DNA of 64,000 nucleotides from Paenibacillus caseinilyticus. Its GTDB lineage: Bacteria; Bacillota; Bacilli; Paenibacillales; NBRC-103111. Shown here piece by piece: positions 45,301 to 54,805 of the stretch (its first letter is position 1; every line of letters begins with the position of its first letter). The stretch lies in the NCBI RefSeq assembly GCF_027533645.1, contig NZ_JAQAGY010000015.1:1-64000 (forward strand), in the 5' to 3' direction. Made by a program: the position numbers and the translations under genes. The notes under the pieces were generated by a model, which had not been told where the DNA came from, did not search any database, and saw only the letters and a list, made by a program, of their open reading frames with translations.

Positions 45301-48300
45301 AGCTCCGCCGGCCTTCCATACGGCCATGACAGCGACGAGCAAGTCCACGGAGCGGTCCGCCAGGATGCCGACGAGGCGGCCTGGCCCCACGCCACGGCCT
45401 CGGAGCGTCCGCGCGAGCTGGTTCGCCCTGCCGTTCAGCTCCCCGTAGGTCAGCTCGCTCTTCTCGTATACGACCGCAAGCCGGTCCGGCGTGCGGGCCG
45501 CCTGCTCCTCGAACAGCTCCGAGAACGTGCGGTGAAGCGGTGCGTCCAGCGCATCCGATGCCGGAGGGTTGAACGCGCGGAGCAGTTCTGCCCTCTCGCT
45601 CCCGGTGAGCATGTCCAGCCGGTGGATCTCCGCTTCCGGCTGCCCCGCTACCGCCTGGAGCAGCTGCCGGAAGTGGCCTGCCAGCCGCTCGGCCGTCTCC
45701 CGCTTGAACAAGCTTGTCGCATACTCCAGCGAGCATTCGAGCGCACCGTCCTTCTCGGTCACGTCAAGGGACAAATCGAACTTCGATACGCTTGCGCCCG
45801 TTGGACGAAGAGTCAGTTCCAGACCTTCAAGGCCGAACGCCTTGTTCTCCGTATTCTGCAGGGTGAACATCGTATCGAAGAGCGGATTGCGGCTCAGATC
45901 CCGGGCCAGCCTCAGACTCTCTACGAGTTCCTCGAACGGATAATCCTGATATTCGTAGGCGCCGAGCAGCGTTTCCTTGATTTCTCCGAGGTACGTCAAG
46001 AACGTCTTCCCGGCCCCCGGATAACTGCGTACGGCCAAGGTATTGACGAACATCCCGATCAGCCCCTGCAGATCTCCGTGAGTTCTCCCGGCGATCGGCG
46101 TGCCGACTACGATATCCTCCTGGCCCGTATACTTATGAAGCAGCACCTTAAAGGAGGCGAGCAGCACCATGTACAGCGTCGTGCCGCTCTCGGCGGCTAG
46201 CCGGTTCAAAGCGCCATTGACTTCGGCATCCACCGTAAAGTCCAGCGTCTCCCCATCGTAGCTCTGCACGGCTGGACGCGGATAATCCGCAGGCATCTCG
46301 AGGACCGGAAGTTCACCGGCGAATGCGCGGAGCCAGTAAGCTTCCTCCTGCTTCCTGCGCCCGGATTGTTCCTCGGACTGCTGCCATACCGCATAGTCTT
46401 TGTATTGCAGCGGCAGGGCGTTAAGCGTCTGCCCGTTATACAGCTTCGTGAATTCTTCGACCAGAATATCGATGGAGACCCCGTCGGAGATGATATGGTG
46501 CATATCGAAGAGCATGAGATAACGGTCTTCCGCCTGCTTCGCGAGCCCGATCCGCAGCAGTGGCGGCTTGGCCAAGTCGAAGGCGCGGACGAAGCCGTTC
46601 AGGAGATCGTCACTGGCGCCCTCTAGGGCAGGCCATTCTTCTACGGCGAAGTCCACGGCCGCGCTGACCGCCTGCACCGGCTCGCCGTCTTCCATCCAGA
46701 AGCCCGTACGCAGCGTCTCGTGCCGGTCGATCAGCGAGCGGAACGCTTCTTCGAAGCGGCTCCGGTCCAGCGTGCCCTGCAGCTCGATCAGTCCCGGCAT
46801 GTTGTAGCTGAGCTGTGCGCCTTCCAACTGATGAAGGATATACAATCGCTTCTGCGCCGAGGAGACCGGATAATAGGTCCGCTCTGCGGCAGCGGGGATC
46901 GGCGCGTAGGCCTTCTCTTCCGTCTGCCCCAGCGCTTCGGCCATCTCGGCGATCGTCGGATAACGGAACACATCCCGCAGCGGCAGTTCGGCTCCCATCT
47001 CCTGCCGTACGCGGCTGACCAGCGTCGTCGCGCGGAGCGAATGCCCGCCGAGTTCGAAGAAGCTGTCCGTGACGCTGATCCGGCGGACGCCCAGCACCTC
47101 CTGCCAGATCGCCAGAAGCTGCGCTTCGGCCGGCGTGCGGGGAGCGAGGAACGCCCCGCCGGTATTCAGGCTCTCCTCAGGTGCCGGGAGCGCCTTGCGG
47201 TCGGTCTTCCCGTTGGAGGTGAGCGGCATACGTTCAAGCTGCACGAAGTACGTAGGCAGCATATAAGCCGGCATCTGCTCCGAGAGCAGGCCCTTGATCT
47301 CGCTGACGGTCATCGTCCGGTCCGCGACGAAGTACGCGCAGAGGTGCGGCTGTCCCGCCGCATCCTGCCTGGCGAGAACGATGGCTTCCTGTACCGGCCC
47401 GAGATCCAGCAGCCGGGACTCGACTTCGCCGAGCTCGATGCGATAGCCGCGGATTTTGACCTGATGGTCGATCCGGCCCAGGTACTCGATGCTGCCGTCC
47501 GGCATCCAGCGGGCCAAGTCGCCGCTCTTGTACATCCGCTCGCCGGGGACGAAGGGATTCGGCACGAATTTCTCCGCCGTCAGCTCCGGCCGGTTCAAGT
47601 ACCCGCGGGCGAGTCCTGCTCCCGCCACATACATCTCGCCGGCGACGCCTGCAGGCGCATGCTTTCCGTTGCCGTCCAGAATGTACACCTGGAGCGTAGG
47701 GATCGGGCGGCCGATGTTGCTTTTGCCCTGCTCCATTTCTCTCTCGGTTATCTCTTTATAGGTCACGTGCACGGTCGTTTCGGTAATGCCGTACATGTTG
47801 ATAAGCTGTACAGCCGGGTAACGGCTTCTCCATTCCCGCAGCAGCTGCGGGCTGAGCGCCTCGCCTCCGAAGATCACCTGACGAAGCTGCAGAGGAGTCC
47901 CCTCCTCCGCCAAGGCTTCGCGGAGCAGCTGGTAGAAGTAGGTCGGCGTCTGGTTCAGGATCGTCACCTGCTGCTCCTTCAGCAGCTGAAGGAACTGGGC
48001 CGGATTCTTGGCTGTAAGTGCAGGGACAACCACCAGCCTGCCGCCGTAGAGCAGCGCGCCGTACATCTCCCACACCGAGAAGTCGAAGCAGAATGAGTGG
48101 AAGAAGGTCCAAGTATCTCCGGTGCCAAAATCGAACAGGTTCCGGTTGTTGAACAGCAGCCTTGCCACGTTCCGGTGCTCGATCAGCGTGCCCTTCGGCT
48201 TGCCCGTCGTCCCCGATGTATAGATGACGTACGCGAGATGCTCCGGCCCCGCCCCGCTCTGCGGACTGTCCTCAGGCCCGGCATACGAACGCTCGTCATC

Positions 48301-51300
48301 CAGCAGGATGACCGTTCCTTCGAAGGCGGCCTGTTCCTGAAGCTCCCGCTGCACAAGCAGCAGCTTCGCCCCGGAATCCTGCAGCATATAGGCGATCCGC
48401 TCTTCCGGGTATTCGGGATCGATCGGCACGTAGGCGCCGCCTGACTTCAGGATGGCGATGATGCCGACGATCATGTCCAGGGAGCGGCGGGCCATTAGGC
48501 CGACAAGTCCGTCCGGGCCGGCTCCTAGGCTCCGCAGCGTATGGGCAAGCCGGTTCGCTCTGCGGTCCAGCTCCCGGTAAGTCAGCGACTCTCCTTCGAA
48601 GATAACGGCCACCGCATCCGGCGTCCGCTGCGCCTGCTGTTCGAACAAGCCGTGAATCGTGGCATCCCCCGGATAATCGGCATCGGTATCGTTGAAGATT
48701 TCCATAATTTCGCTGACTTCCGGTTCGGTGGACAGCTCCAGCTCCCCGACCGGGATATGCGGATTGGAAGCAATCTGACCGAGCACATGAACCAGATGGC
48801 CCATAAGCCGCTCAATGCCGCTGCGCTCGAACACGCTGCCGTTATAGTCCGCGTGGACCCGGATCTCATCTCCCGGGATAATCATCAGCGTAAAATCATA
48901 GTTCGTCTGTTCGGCAACCTCCACATCCGTGATGCGGAGCTCTCCGTTCTCTTCGCCGGCCGCCTGCACCAGCTGCTCGTCCATCGGATAGTTCTCGAAC
49001 GCGACGACATGCGAGATCAGCGACTGCTTCTGTGCAGTGCGCGCCTGAATTTCATAGAGCGGATAAGTATCGTACCGGGCCGAGGCCAGGGCGCTCTCTT
49101 GAAGCTTCTTCATGACTTCGGCCGCACTCTCTTCCGGACTGCAGGCGACCCGTACCGGAATCGTATTGATGAAGAGACCGATCATCTCCTCGATGCCCTG
49201 GATATCCGCCGGTCTGCCTGAGACGACGCCACCGAAGACGACATCGTCCGTACCGTTGTACTTCTGGAGCAGGATGCCCCACACCGCCTGCATCAACGTA
49301 TTCAGGGTCACCTGATATTCGCGGGCGACCGCACTCAGCCGTCCGCTCAGCGCCGGGTTCAGCCGGCATTCCGTGTGGACCGGCTCATAGACGTCGCCTG
49401 GCTTCGGCGTATTCGCATGAGGAAGTACCGTCTGGCCTTCGTAGCCGGAGAGCAGCCCTTGCCAGTAGCTTCCTGCGGCTTCGCTGTCCTGATGCTCCAG
49501 CCACTCGATATACCGGGCATAGGACGGGGCTTCGCTCAGCTCCGGCGCCCCTCCGCCCACGAGCGCACGGTAGGTCTCGAGCAGCTCTCCAGCGATGAGA
49601 GGCAGGCACCAGCCATCCATAATAATATGGTGCGAGGTCCAGAGGACGTGATAGCCCTGCTCCTCCGTACGGGTCACCGTGACGCGCATCAGCGCATCCT
49701 TCTCCAGATCGAAGCCCTGGAGCTTGTCGGCCGCCTCGATCTCCGCAAGGCGAAGCTCCTGCTGCTCTGCCGTCAAGCCGCGCAGATCCTCATAGGCGAA
49801 GCCGACCGGCTTCTCGCGGTAGACAAGCTGCAGCGGTTCCCCTCTCCATCCGCCGTAGAAGCCCGTCCGCAGCGCCTCATGACGCTGTGCCAGCCGGTTC
49901 CAGCTGAGCGAGAAGGCCTCCACATCGAGCTCCCCCCGGAGCCGGAATCGCGTGACTTCGAAGTAGGCAGTGGCCTCCCGGTCGAGCGTATGATGGAACC
50001 ACATGCCCTTCTGCATCGGCGTGAGCGGATAGATGTTCTCGAGCTCGCCGAGCTCCCGCACCGCTTCTACGATCCCGTCCAATTCCTCTACGGTCATGCC
50101 TTTCACCTGGACGTCACTCGGCGTCAGGACCGGCTCACCGATCGCCGTGCAGTGCGCGATGATCTCCTGCAGACTGCGGTGCAGACAGCCCGCCAGCTCT
50201 TCGACCGTCTCCCTCCGGTATTCCCCGCTGCTGTAGCTGAGGTCCATCACGAGGGAGCCTCCGGAGACCATGCCGTTGATGTCGAGCAGAAAACCGCGTA
50301 CCTGGTTTTCGCTCACGTCTGCGCCCTTCGGATACGGCGAGAATTCCACGCCGCCCTTCTCGAGATCCTGGTCGAATTGCCCCAGATAGTTGAAGGAGAC
50401 GGAAGGCTCCGCGCCCCATGCGGCCCGTTCCGATGCGGAGTCCGCTCCGCCAGGCAGGTACCGGCAGATGCCGTAACCGATCCCTTTGTTCGGGATGCCC
50501 CGCAGATCTTCCTTGATCTTCTTGATCTGCCGGGACAGGTTCCGCTCTTCCAGCGTCTCGAGCAGCACCGGATATTCGCTGGTGAACCAGCCCACGGTGC
50601 GCGTCATGTCGGTATCCGGCACGATCTCTTCCCTACCGTGTCCTTCCAGGTTCACGAGCACACGGTTCTCTCCGCTCCACTCGCTGACAGCCAGCGCCAG
50701 GGCGGTCAGAAGAATATCGTTCATCTCCGTGCGGTAAGCGCGGTGAACTTCCTGGAGCAGCCGGCGGGTCTCGTCCTCGTTCCACCGGACGGTCACCGAT
50801 TCGCTGCTCTGCTGGAGAGGGGCCTCCGCCTCGTAGTCCTTGCGCAGCGGAGGAATATCGAGCGCTGCGAACCGGCTCCAGTAGTCCCGTTCAGCCTGAA
50901 GGGCCGGACTCTGCGCATAGAGCGCGAGCTTCTCCCCCCAAGAGCGGTAAGCGTCGGTCTTCGCCGGCAGGCGGACCGCTTCGCCCCGCGATGCCTGCTC
51001 GTAGCCGAGCGCGAGATCTTCGAGCAGAATGCGCCAGGAGACCCCGTCGATGACAAGATGGTGAATCGCGAGGTAGAGATGGTCCCCGTCATCGCAGCGG
51101 TACAACCCTGCCTTGAACAACGGTCCTTCTTCGAGCCGCAGGCTCCGTGCCAGCGCATCGGCATGGGCCCCGACTTCGGCAGCCGGATCGCCCGCGCCCC
51201 GGAAGTCCGCTGTCTCCAGCGTGAAGGCTTCGCCTTCTCCGATGCCCCGGTTGTAGGCCCGGAAGCGTCCGTCCGCCTGGCGGGAGAATACCATCCGGAG

Positions 51301-54300
51301 GGCGTCATGGTGTTCCGTCAGCTTCTGCAGCACCTGCCGCAGGGCTTGCTCGTCGAACCGGTCCGTGCGGCGGAGCAGCATCGACTGGTTATAATGGTGC
51401 GGATCGGCGAAGCTTTGATGGAAGAACCAGGACTGGACAGGCGTGAGCTCCGCCTCTCCCTTGACTTCTCCCTGGTCCGCCAGCCGAAGCAGCGGCTGAA
51501 CTTGCGCGCCGAGGGCTGCGATCGTCGGATATTTGAACAAGTCGCGCACATCGAGCTTGTAGCCCGCCCGGTGCAGCCGGGATGAGACCTGGATCGACTT
51601 GATGGAATCGCCGCCGAGCTGGAAGAAGTGATCCCTGCGGCCGACGCGCTCAATGCCGAGGATCTCCTGCCAAGCTGCGGCGATGGCCTTCTCGATCTCC
51701 GTCCGCGGAGCGTCATAAGTGCCGGCCGCACGAAGCGGCTCCTGCGGCACCGGCAGCGCCTTGCGGTCGATCTTGCCGTTCGGGGTCAAGGGCAGCCGGT
51801 CCAGACGCATCATGCGCGCAGGGACCATATGCACCGGCAGTTCCTGCTCCAGACTCGTCTGAAGCGCCGCCAGGTCCAGCGATTCATCCGCCGCCACGTA
51901 GCCGCAAAGATATTTTTGGCCCCGGTCATCCGCGAGGTCGACCACTACCGCCTGCCGGACGCCGCCAAAGCGCAGCAGCGCCGTTTCGATCTCTCCGAGC
52001 TCGATCCGGAAGCCCCGGATCTTCACCTGGTAGTCGATCCGCCCGATGAAGTCCACCTGGCCGTCCGCCGTCCAGCGCGCCAGGTCTCCGGTACGGTACA
52101 GCCGCTCGCCGGCGGCGAACGGGCTCATGACGAACTTCTCCGACGTCAGTTCCGGCTGCCCCCAATATCCTCTGGCTACACCGGACCCGCCGATGCACAG
52201 CTCGCCGAGCACGCCGACGGGAACGGGATTCAGGTAAGGGTCGACGATCTGGAAGCTTGCGTTCAGCCAGGCCCGGCCGATCGGCACGTTGCCCGACTCC
52301 GGCAGCGCGGACAGAGGCTCATCGTAGAAGCTCGAATCGATCGCCGCTTCGGTCACGCCATAAGCATTGATGATGCGGAATTGCGAGCCGAAGCGCTCCT
52401 GCAGCACCCGGTAATCCGCTACGCTGCAGCTGTCCGAGCTCGTGATGAGCAGCTTCATCGAAGGCAGCTGGATGTTCTCCGCCGCCAGGTGGTCCATGAA
52501 CGGAATGATCAGCGCCGGCGTCGATTCGAAGACAGTGATCTCCTCGTCGCGGATCCAGCCGTACAGGCGCTGCGGGTCGATCCGGTCTTCTTTGGGGCAA
52601 ATGACCATCATTCCGCCGTTATACAGCGTCCGGGCGATATCGCCGACGAATACGTCGAAGGAGAAGCTCGCCAGCTGCAGCAGCCGTACCGGGAATTCGC
52701 CCAGCCGGTATTCCCGGCGGTACGCATCCGCCGTGTTCAGCAGGCTGCGGTGTTCGATCATAACGCCTTTGGGGCGTCCCGTCGTCCCGGAGGTATAGAT
52801 CAGGTAAGCCAGATCCGATCCATCGCTCAGGTGCGGCAGATTCTCCGAAGCCCCGTTGCGCAGCGCCCCGTCATCCAGGCAGAAGACGTGCTCCAGCGCG
52901 AGTCCTTCCTGCCGCCACTGCTCCACCCGCTCCATGGCAGGAGTCTGCGTGAGCAGCACCGCCGCCTTGCTGTCTTCGAGCATGTAGCGGATCCGGTCCG
53001 CCGGATAATCCGGATCGATCGGCACATAAGCGCCGCCCGCCTTCCATACCGCCAGGACGCCTACGAGCAGGTCCACGCTGCGGTCCGCCATGATCCCGAC
53101 CAGGGACTCCCGTCCGACCCCGCTGCTCACCAGCATGCGGGCGAGCCGGTTCGCCCGGGCGTTCAGCTCCCCGTACGTTAACCGGTTCTCCTTGTCGGCT
53201 ACAGCCGGCAGGTCCGGCGACTGGGCCGCCCATTCCTCGAAGCGGCGGTGCAGCGCCGACAGCCCCTCCGGCAGCGGCACGGGTGCCGGGTTGAAGACAT
53301 GCTGAATCCGCTCCCGCTCGTCGTCTCCGAGAACCGACAGCTCCCGCACTTTCATGTTGGGATGCTCCAGCACGCAGTCCACGATCGTCAGAAGCTGTTC
53401 CCGGAGCCTGTCGATCTCTTCTTCGCTGAAGAGTTGTGTCCGGTAGGTGATATGCAGGAAGATCTCCTCTTCGTCGAACATGTCGTCCACACGGACAAGG
53501 AAGTCATCCCCTTCGTGGCCGAAGAACGTACTCATCTGGAACACCCGGAGATTCTCGTACTGCGACCACCGGAGCGGCAGGTATTCCAGCGACACCCGGA
53601 ACAGTTCTTGAATCTCGCTCGTACCATGCTCTTTTCTCAAATCTTCAATGAGACGGTTATAGGGATACTTCTGGTGGCGGAGGTCCGACTTCTGCGCTTT
53701 GGATACTTCCTGCAGCACCGCGAACAGTTCCTGTTCTCCGTCCAGCGCAACCCGCGTAGCTACCGTGCTCGCGAACATGCCTATCGCTTCTTTGTCCTTC
53801 TTGTTCGTCCGGTTGGCGTACATGGTGCCGACGGGAATATCGTGATAGCCGGTCAGCTTGTAGAGCAGTATGTATACGGCGCCGAGGAACAGATTGAATA
53901 TCGAGATATTGCGCTCCTCGCTGAACCGCTTGAGCTGTCCGTACCGTTCTCCCTTCACGGTGTAGGTAGAACGCCGGGCTTCCGAGCTGATGCTGTAGGA
54001 TGGATACGGCTTCAGTCCCGTAACTTCGGGCATCGAGCTGAATTTGTCGAGCCAATAGGCTCTATCCTTCACGTAACGCTCGGAAGCCTCGTACTCCTGC
54101 TCGGCCTGTATATAATCGAGATAAGAACTTAGGAGCGGCACGTTTGACGGCTCGGCCCCTGCCCCATCTCCCTGATTGTCAGAGCTAGTGATACCGATAT
54201 AGTTCTCCGTCACAAACCGGAGAAGGTGATTCGCAGACAACCCGTCGGCGATGAGATGATTCAACTTCAATGTAACCCAATATTCGCCATCGCCCAGAAG

Positions 54301-54669
54301 CAGTACGGCGAAGTGATACAGCTTGCTGCCCATCATAGGCAGGGGAACCGTACTGAACGCTTCCATCCAGGCTTCGGCTTCCGCGCGGCCTTGTACTTTC
54401 ACTGTGTCGAACTCCGGAGTGAAGTCCGCTTTATCTTCGAACCACTGGCAGGGTCCTTCCGCGTCACTTCCGAACCGGATCCGGAAGGCGTCATGTTCCC
54501 ATAAAACTTGGCGGATCGCGCGCTCCAGAGCGGGCTCGTTGATGTTCCCTTGAAGCATCAGCGTTCCGCCGATCATCGTGAGGGTCGTGCCCGGATTCAT
54601 CATTTCCATATACCAGATGCGCTGCTGCGCTTGTGTCAACGGATACCGCTGCTTCGTACTCTCGTTCAT
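42364..54669 (-). CDS. NRPS-1: starter C, Dab-Thr-Dab modules, terminal C
   Basis: 4,101 residues from ATG 54669 (AAGGGAG, 8 nt upstream); the open frame extends 16 codons further without a site. Order with approximate residues: C1 5-445, starter type, with NHLIADG near 140 keeping the second catalytic His; A1 475-960; T1 1016 (GGDSIKS); E1 1060-1500 (HHLVIDG); C2 1545-1975 (D-type, HHIIMDG); A2 2005-2490; T2 2540; C3 2600-3020; A3 3045-3560; T3 3603; C4 3660-4080; tail ending EIDFAF. A1 and A3 read D-V-G-E-I-S-A-I-D (FDVFVGD, FESTPAL, ITSSDS, NAYGVTEAAID), the Dab code of polymyxin-type synthetases. A2 reads D-F-W-N-I-G-M-V-H, the classic Thr code. It makes acyl-D-Dab-Thr-Dab. C4 has no A domain after it and must condense with the Leu loaded on NRPS-2. 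The 184-bp gap before NRPS-2 has a GC-rich stem near 42255-42275 but no gene. Confidence 0.95.
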   Translation of the reverse strand: MNESTKQRYPLTQAQQRIWYMEMMNPGTTLTMIGGTLMLQGNINEPALERAIRQVLWEHDAFRIRFGSDAEGPCQWFEDKADFTPEFDTVKVQGRAEAEAWMEAFSTVPLPMMGSKLYHFAVLLLGDGEYWVTLKLNHLIADGLSANHLLRFVTENYIGITSSDNQGDGAGAEPSNVPLLSSYLDYIQAEQEYEASERYVKDRAYWLDKFSSMPEVTGLKPYPSYSISSEARRSTYTVKGERYGQLKRFSEERNISIFNLFLGAVYILLYKLTGYHDIPVGTMYANRTNKKDKEAIGMFASTVATRVALDGEQELFAVLQEVSKAQKSDLRHQKYPYNRLIEDLRKEHGTSEIQELFRVSLEYLPLRWSQYENLRVFQMSTFFGHEGDDFLVRVDDMFDEEEIFLHITYRTQLFSEEEIDRLREQLLTIVDCVLEHPNMKVRELSVLGDDERERIQHVFNPAPVPLPEGLSALHRRFEEWAAQSPDLPAVADKENRLTYGELNARANRLARMLVSSGVGRESLVGIMADRSVDLLVGVLAVWKAGGAYVPIDPDYPADRIRYMLEDSKAAVLLTQTPAMERVEQWRQEGLALEHVFCLDDGALRNGASENLPHLSDGSDLAYLIYTSGTTGRPKGVMIEHRSLLNTADAYRREYRLGEFPVRLLQLASFSFDVFVGDIARTLYNGGMMVICPKEDRIDPQRLYGWIRDEEITVFESTPALIIPFMDHLAAENIQLPSMKLLITSSDSCSVADYRVLQERFGSQFRIINAYGVTEAAIDSSFYDEPLSALPESGNVPIGRAWLNASFQIVDPYLNPVPVGVLGELCIGGSGVARGYWGQPELTSEKFVMSPFAAGERLYRTGDLARWTADGQVDFIGRIDYQVKIRGFRIELGEIETALLRFGGVRQAVVVDLADDRGQKYLCGYVAADESLDLAALQTSLEQELPVHMVPARMMRLDRLPLTPNGKIDRKALPVPQEPLRAAGTYDAPRTEIEKAIAAAWQEILGIERVGRRDHFFQLGGDSIKSIQVSSRLHRAGYKLDVRDLFKYPTIAALGAQVQPLLRLADQGEVKGEAELTPVQSWFFHQSFADPHHYNQSMLLRRTDRFDEQALRQVLQKLTEHHDALRMVFSRQADGRFRAYNRGIGEGEAFTLETADFRGAGDPAAEVGAHADALARSLRLEEGPLFKAGLYRCDDGDHLYLAIHHLVIDGVSWRILLEDLALGYEQASRGEAVRLPAKTDAYRSWGEKLALYAQSPALQAERDYWSRFAALDIPPLRKDYEAEAPLQQSSESVTVRWNEDETRRLLQEVHRAYRTEMNDILLTALALAVSEWSGENRVLVNLEGHGREEIVPDTDMTRTVGWFTSEYPVLLETLEERNLSRQIKKIKEDLRGIPNKGIGYGICRYLPGGADSASERAAWGAEPSVSFNYLGQFDQDLEKGGVEFSPYPKGADVSENQVRGFLLDINGMVSGGSLVMDLSYSSGEYRRETVEELAGCLHRSLQEIIAHCTAIGEPVLTPSDVQVKGMTVEELDGIVEAVRELGELENIYPLTPMQKGMWFHHTLDREATAYFEVTRFRLRGELDVEAFSLSWNRLAQRHEALRTGFYGGWRGEPLQLVYREKPVGFAYEDLRGLTAEQQELRLAEIEAADKLQGFDLEKDALMRVTVTRTEEQGYHVLWTSHHIIMDGWCLPLIAGELLETYRALVGGGAPELSEAPSYARYIEWLEHQDSEAAGSYWQGLLSGYEGQTVLPHANTPKPGDVYEPVHTECRLNPALSGRLSAVAREYQVTLNTLMQAVWGILLQKYNGTDDVVFGGVVSGRPADIQGIEEMIGLFINTIPVRVACSPEESAAEVMKKLQESALASARYDTYPLYEIQARTAQKQSLISHVVAFENYPMDEQLVQAAGEENGELRITDVEVAEQTNYDFTLMIIPGDEIRVHADYNGSVFERSGIERLMGHLVHVLGQIASNPHIPVGELELSTEPEVSEIMEIFNDTDADYPGDATIHGLFEQQAQRTPDAVAVIFEGESLTYRELDRRANRLAHTLRSLGAGPDGLVGLMARRSLDMIVGIIAILKSGGAYVPIDPEYPEERIAYMLQDSGAKLLLVQRELQEQAAFEGTVILLDDERSYAGPEDSPQSGAGPEHLAYVIYTSGTTGKPKGTLIEHRNVARLLFNNRNLFDFGTGDTWTFFHSFCFDFSVWEMYGALLYGGRLVVVPALTAKNPAQFLQLLKEQQVTILNQTPTYFYQLLREALAEEGTPLQLRQVIFGGEALSPQLLREWRSRYPAVQLINMYGITETTVHVTYKEITEREMEQGKSNIGRPIPTLQVYILDGNGKHAPAGVAGEMYVAGAGLARGYLNRPELTAEKFVPNPFVPGERMYKSGDLARWMPDGSIEYLGRIDHQVKIRGYRIELGEVESRLLDLGPVQEAIVLARQDAAGQPHLCAYFVADRTMTVSEIKGLLSEQMPAYMLPTYFVQLERMPLTSNGKTDRKALPAPEESLNTGGAFLAPRTPAEAQLLAIWQEVLGVRRISVTDSFFELGGHSLRATTLVSRVRQEMGAELPLRDVFRYPTIAEMAEALGQTEEKAYAPIPAAAERTYYPVSSAQKRLYILHQLEGAQLSYNMPGLIELQGTLDRSRFEEAFRSLIDRHETLRTGFWMEDGEPVQAVSAAVDFAVEEWPALEGASDDLLNGFVRAFDLAKPPLLRIGLAKQAEDRYLMLFDMHHIISDGVSIDILVEEFTKLYNGQTLNALPLQYKDYAVWQQSEEQSGRRKQEEAYWLRAFAGELPVLEMPADYPRPAVQSYDGETLDFTVDAEVNGALNRLAAESGTTLYMVLLASFKVLLHKYTGQEDIVVGTPIAGRTHGDLQGLIGMFVNTLAVRSYPGAGKTFLTYLGEIKETLLGAYEYQDYPFEELVESLRLARDLSRNPLFDTMFTLQNTENKAFGLEGLELTLRPTGASVSKFDLSLDVTEKDGALECSLEYATSLFKRETAERLAGHFRQLLQAVAGQPEAEIHRLDMLTGSERAELLRAFNPPASDALDAPLHRTFSELFEEQAARTPDRLAVVYEKSELTYGELNGRANQLARTLRGRGVGPGRLVGILADRSVDLLVAVMAVWKAGGAYVPVDPDYPAERIRLMLEDSEASVLLTQTHLKELSEEWLAAGGAGKTVLCLDNEPLFSGDASNLTALAGPSDLAYVIYTSGTTGRPKGVMIEHRSLVNTADGYRREYRLDRFPVRLLQLASFSFDVFVGDIARALYNGGLMVICPQEDRIDPARLHHWIVEREITVFESTPALIVPFMEYVHEQGLALDSMELLITSSDSCSVSDYRTLQERFGSQMRIINAYGVTEAAIDSSFYDEPLSALPAAGSVPIGRAWLNAAFYIVDAYLNPVPVGVLGELCIGGAGVARGYWNREDLTAEKFVDSPFAPGEKLYRTGDLARWTADGQVDFIGRIDHQAKIRGYRIETGEIESLLLQTAGVREAVVAVVEDGSGGKALCAYYAADESGNREEAVTAAGLREGLSQILPGYMIPSYFVQLPKLPLTPNGKIDRKALPKPQGGADSGMAYVAPRTGLEGKLAQIWEKVLGTEQIGVKDNFFERGGHSLRATTLVGRIAKELGAELPLREVFRCPTVEAMALAIRSLETQARAGIPRAEEQPYYPVTSAQKRLFILQQLEGAELSYNMTGFYTLAGKIDRDRFETAFRQLIGRHEILRTGFRMAGGVPVQVVQPAEDTSFLVEYFKAAGEEEARGIASRFVRAFELEQPPLLRAGLIELEAERHILLFDMHHLISDGVSVDILVEEFSRLYGGEELPPLPLQYKDYAVWQNSAEGVERIAAQEAYWLNMFHGELPKLELPTDYARPARRSYEGDALQFGVPLALGSKLEGLAEASGTTLYMVLLAAYSVLLHKYSGQEDIVIGTPVAGRSHADLEPLIGMFVNTLALRTAPAREKRFLAYLEEIREVTLGAYEHGEYPFEELVEKLQAPWDASRNNPLFDTVFALQNTEDTELALGGLTVEPYDDGATAAKFDLVLEMGQRDGGLYGRFEYSTALFSGGMIGNLADDLLGILEQLGSQPDITIGEMGLKSQTGMETAVEEIDFAF
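44283..45091 (-). repeat. Dab adenylation-domain repeat, partial third copy in NRPS-1
   Basis: The core of A3 in NRPS-1 (pocket through the A8-A10 motifs) is very similar in DNA to 26220-27030 and 37040-37850, whereas its flanks diverge. The pattern suggests gene conversion among Dab domains. Confidence 0.75.
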
Positions 54670-54805
54670 TATTGACGCTCCCTTGATCTCGAGTTTCGTG
54701 GCTTGGATGGCTTGCATAATGCCAGGCAGCCGCCCTCCTGCCGGCCCGAAGGCGCTTCGCAGGAAGGCGGTTGTCCGGCACGGGTCACCGGAACCGATAG
54801 GGACT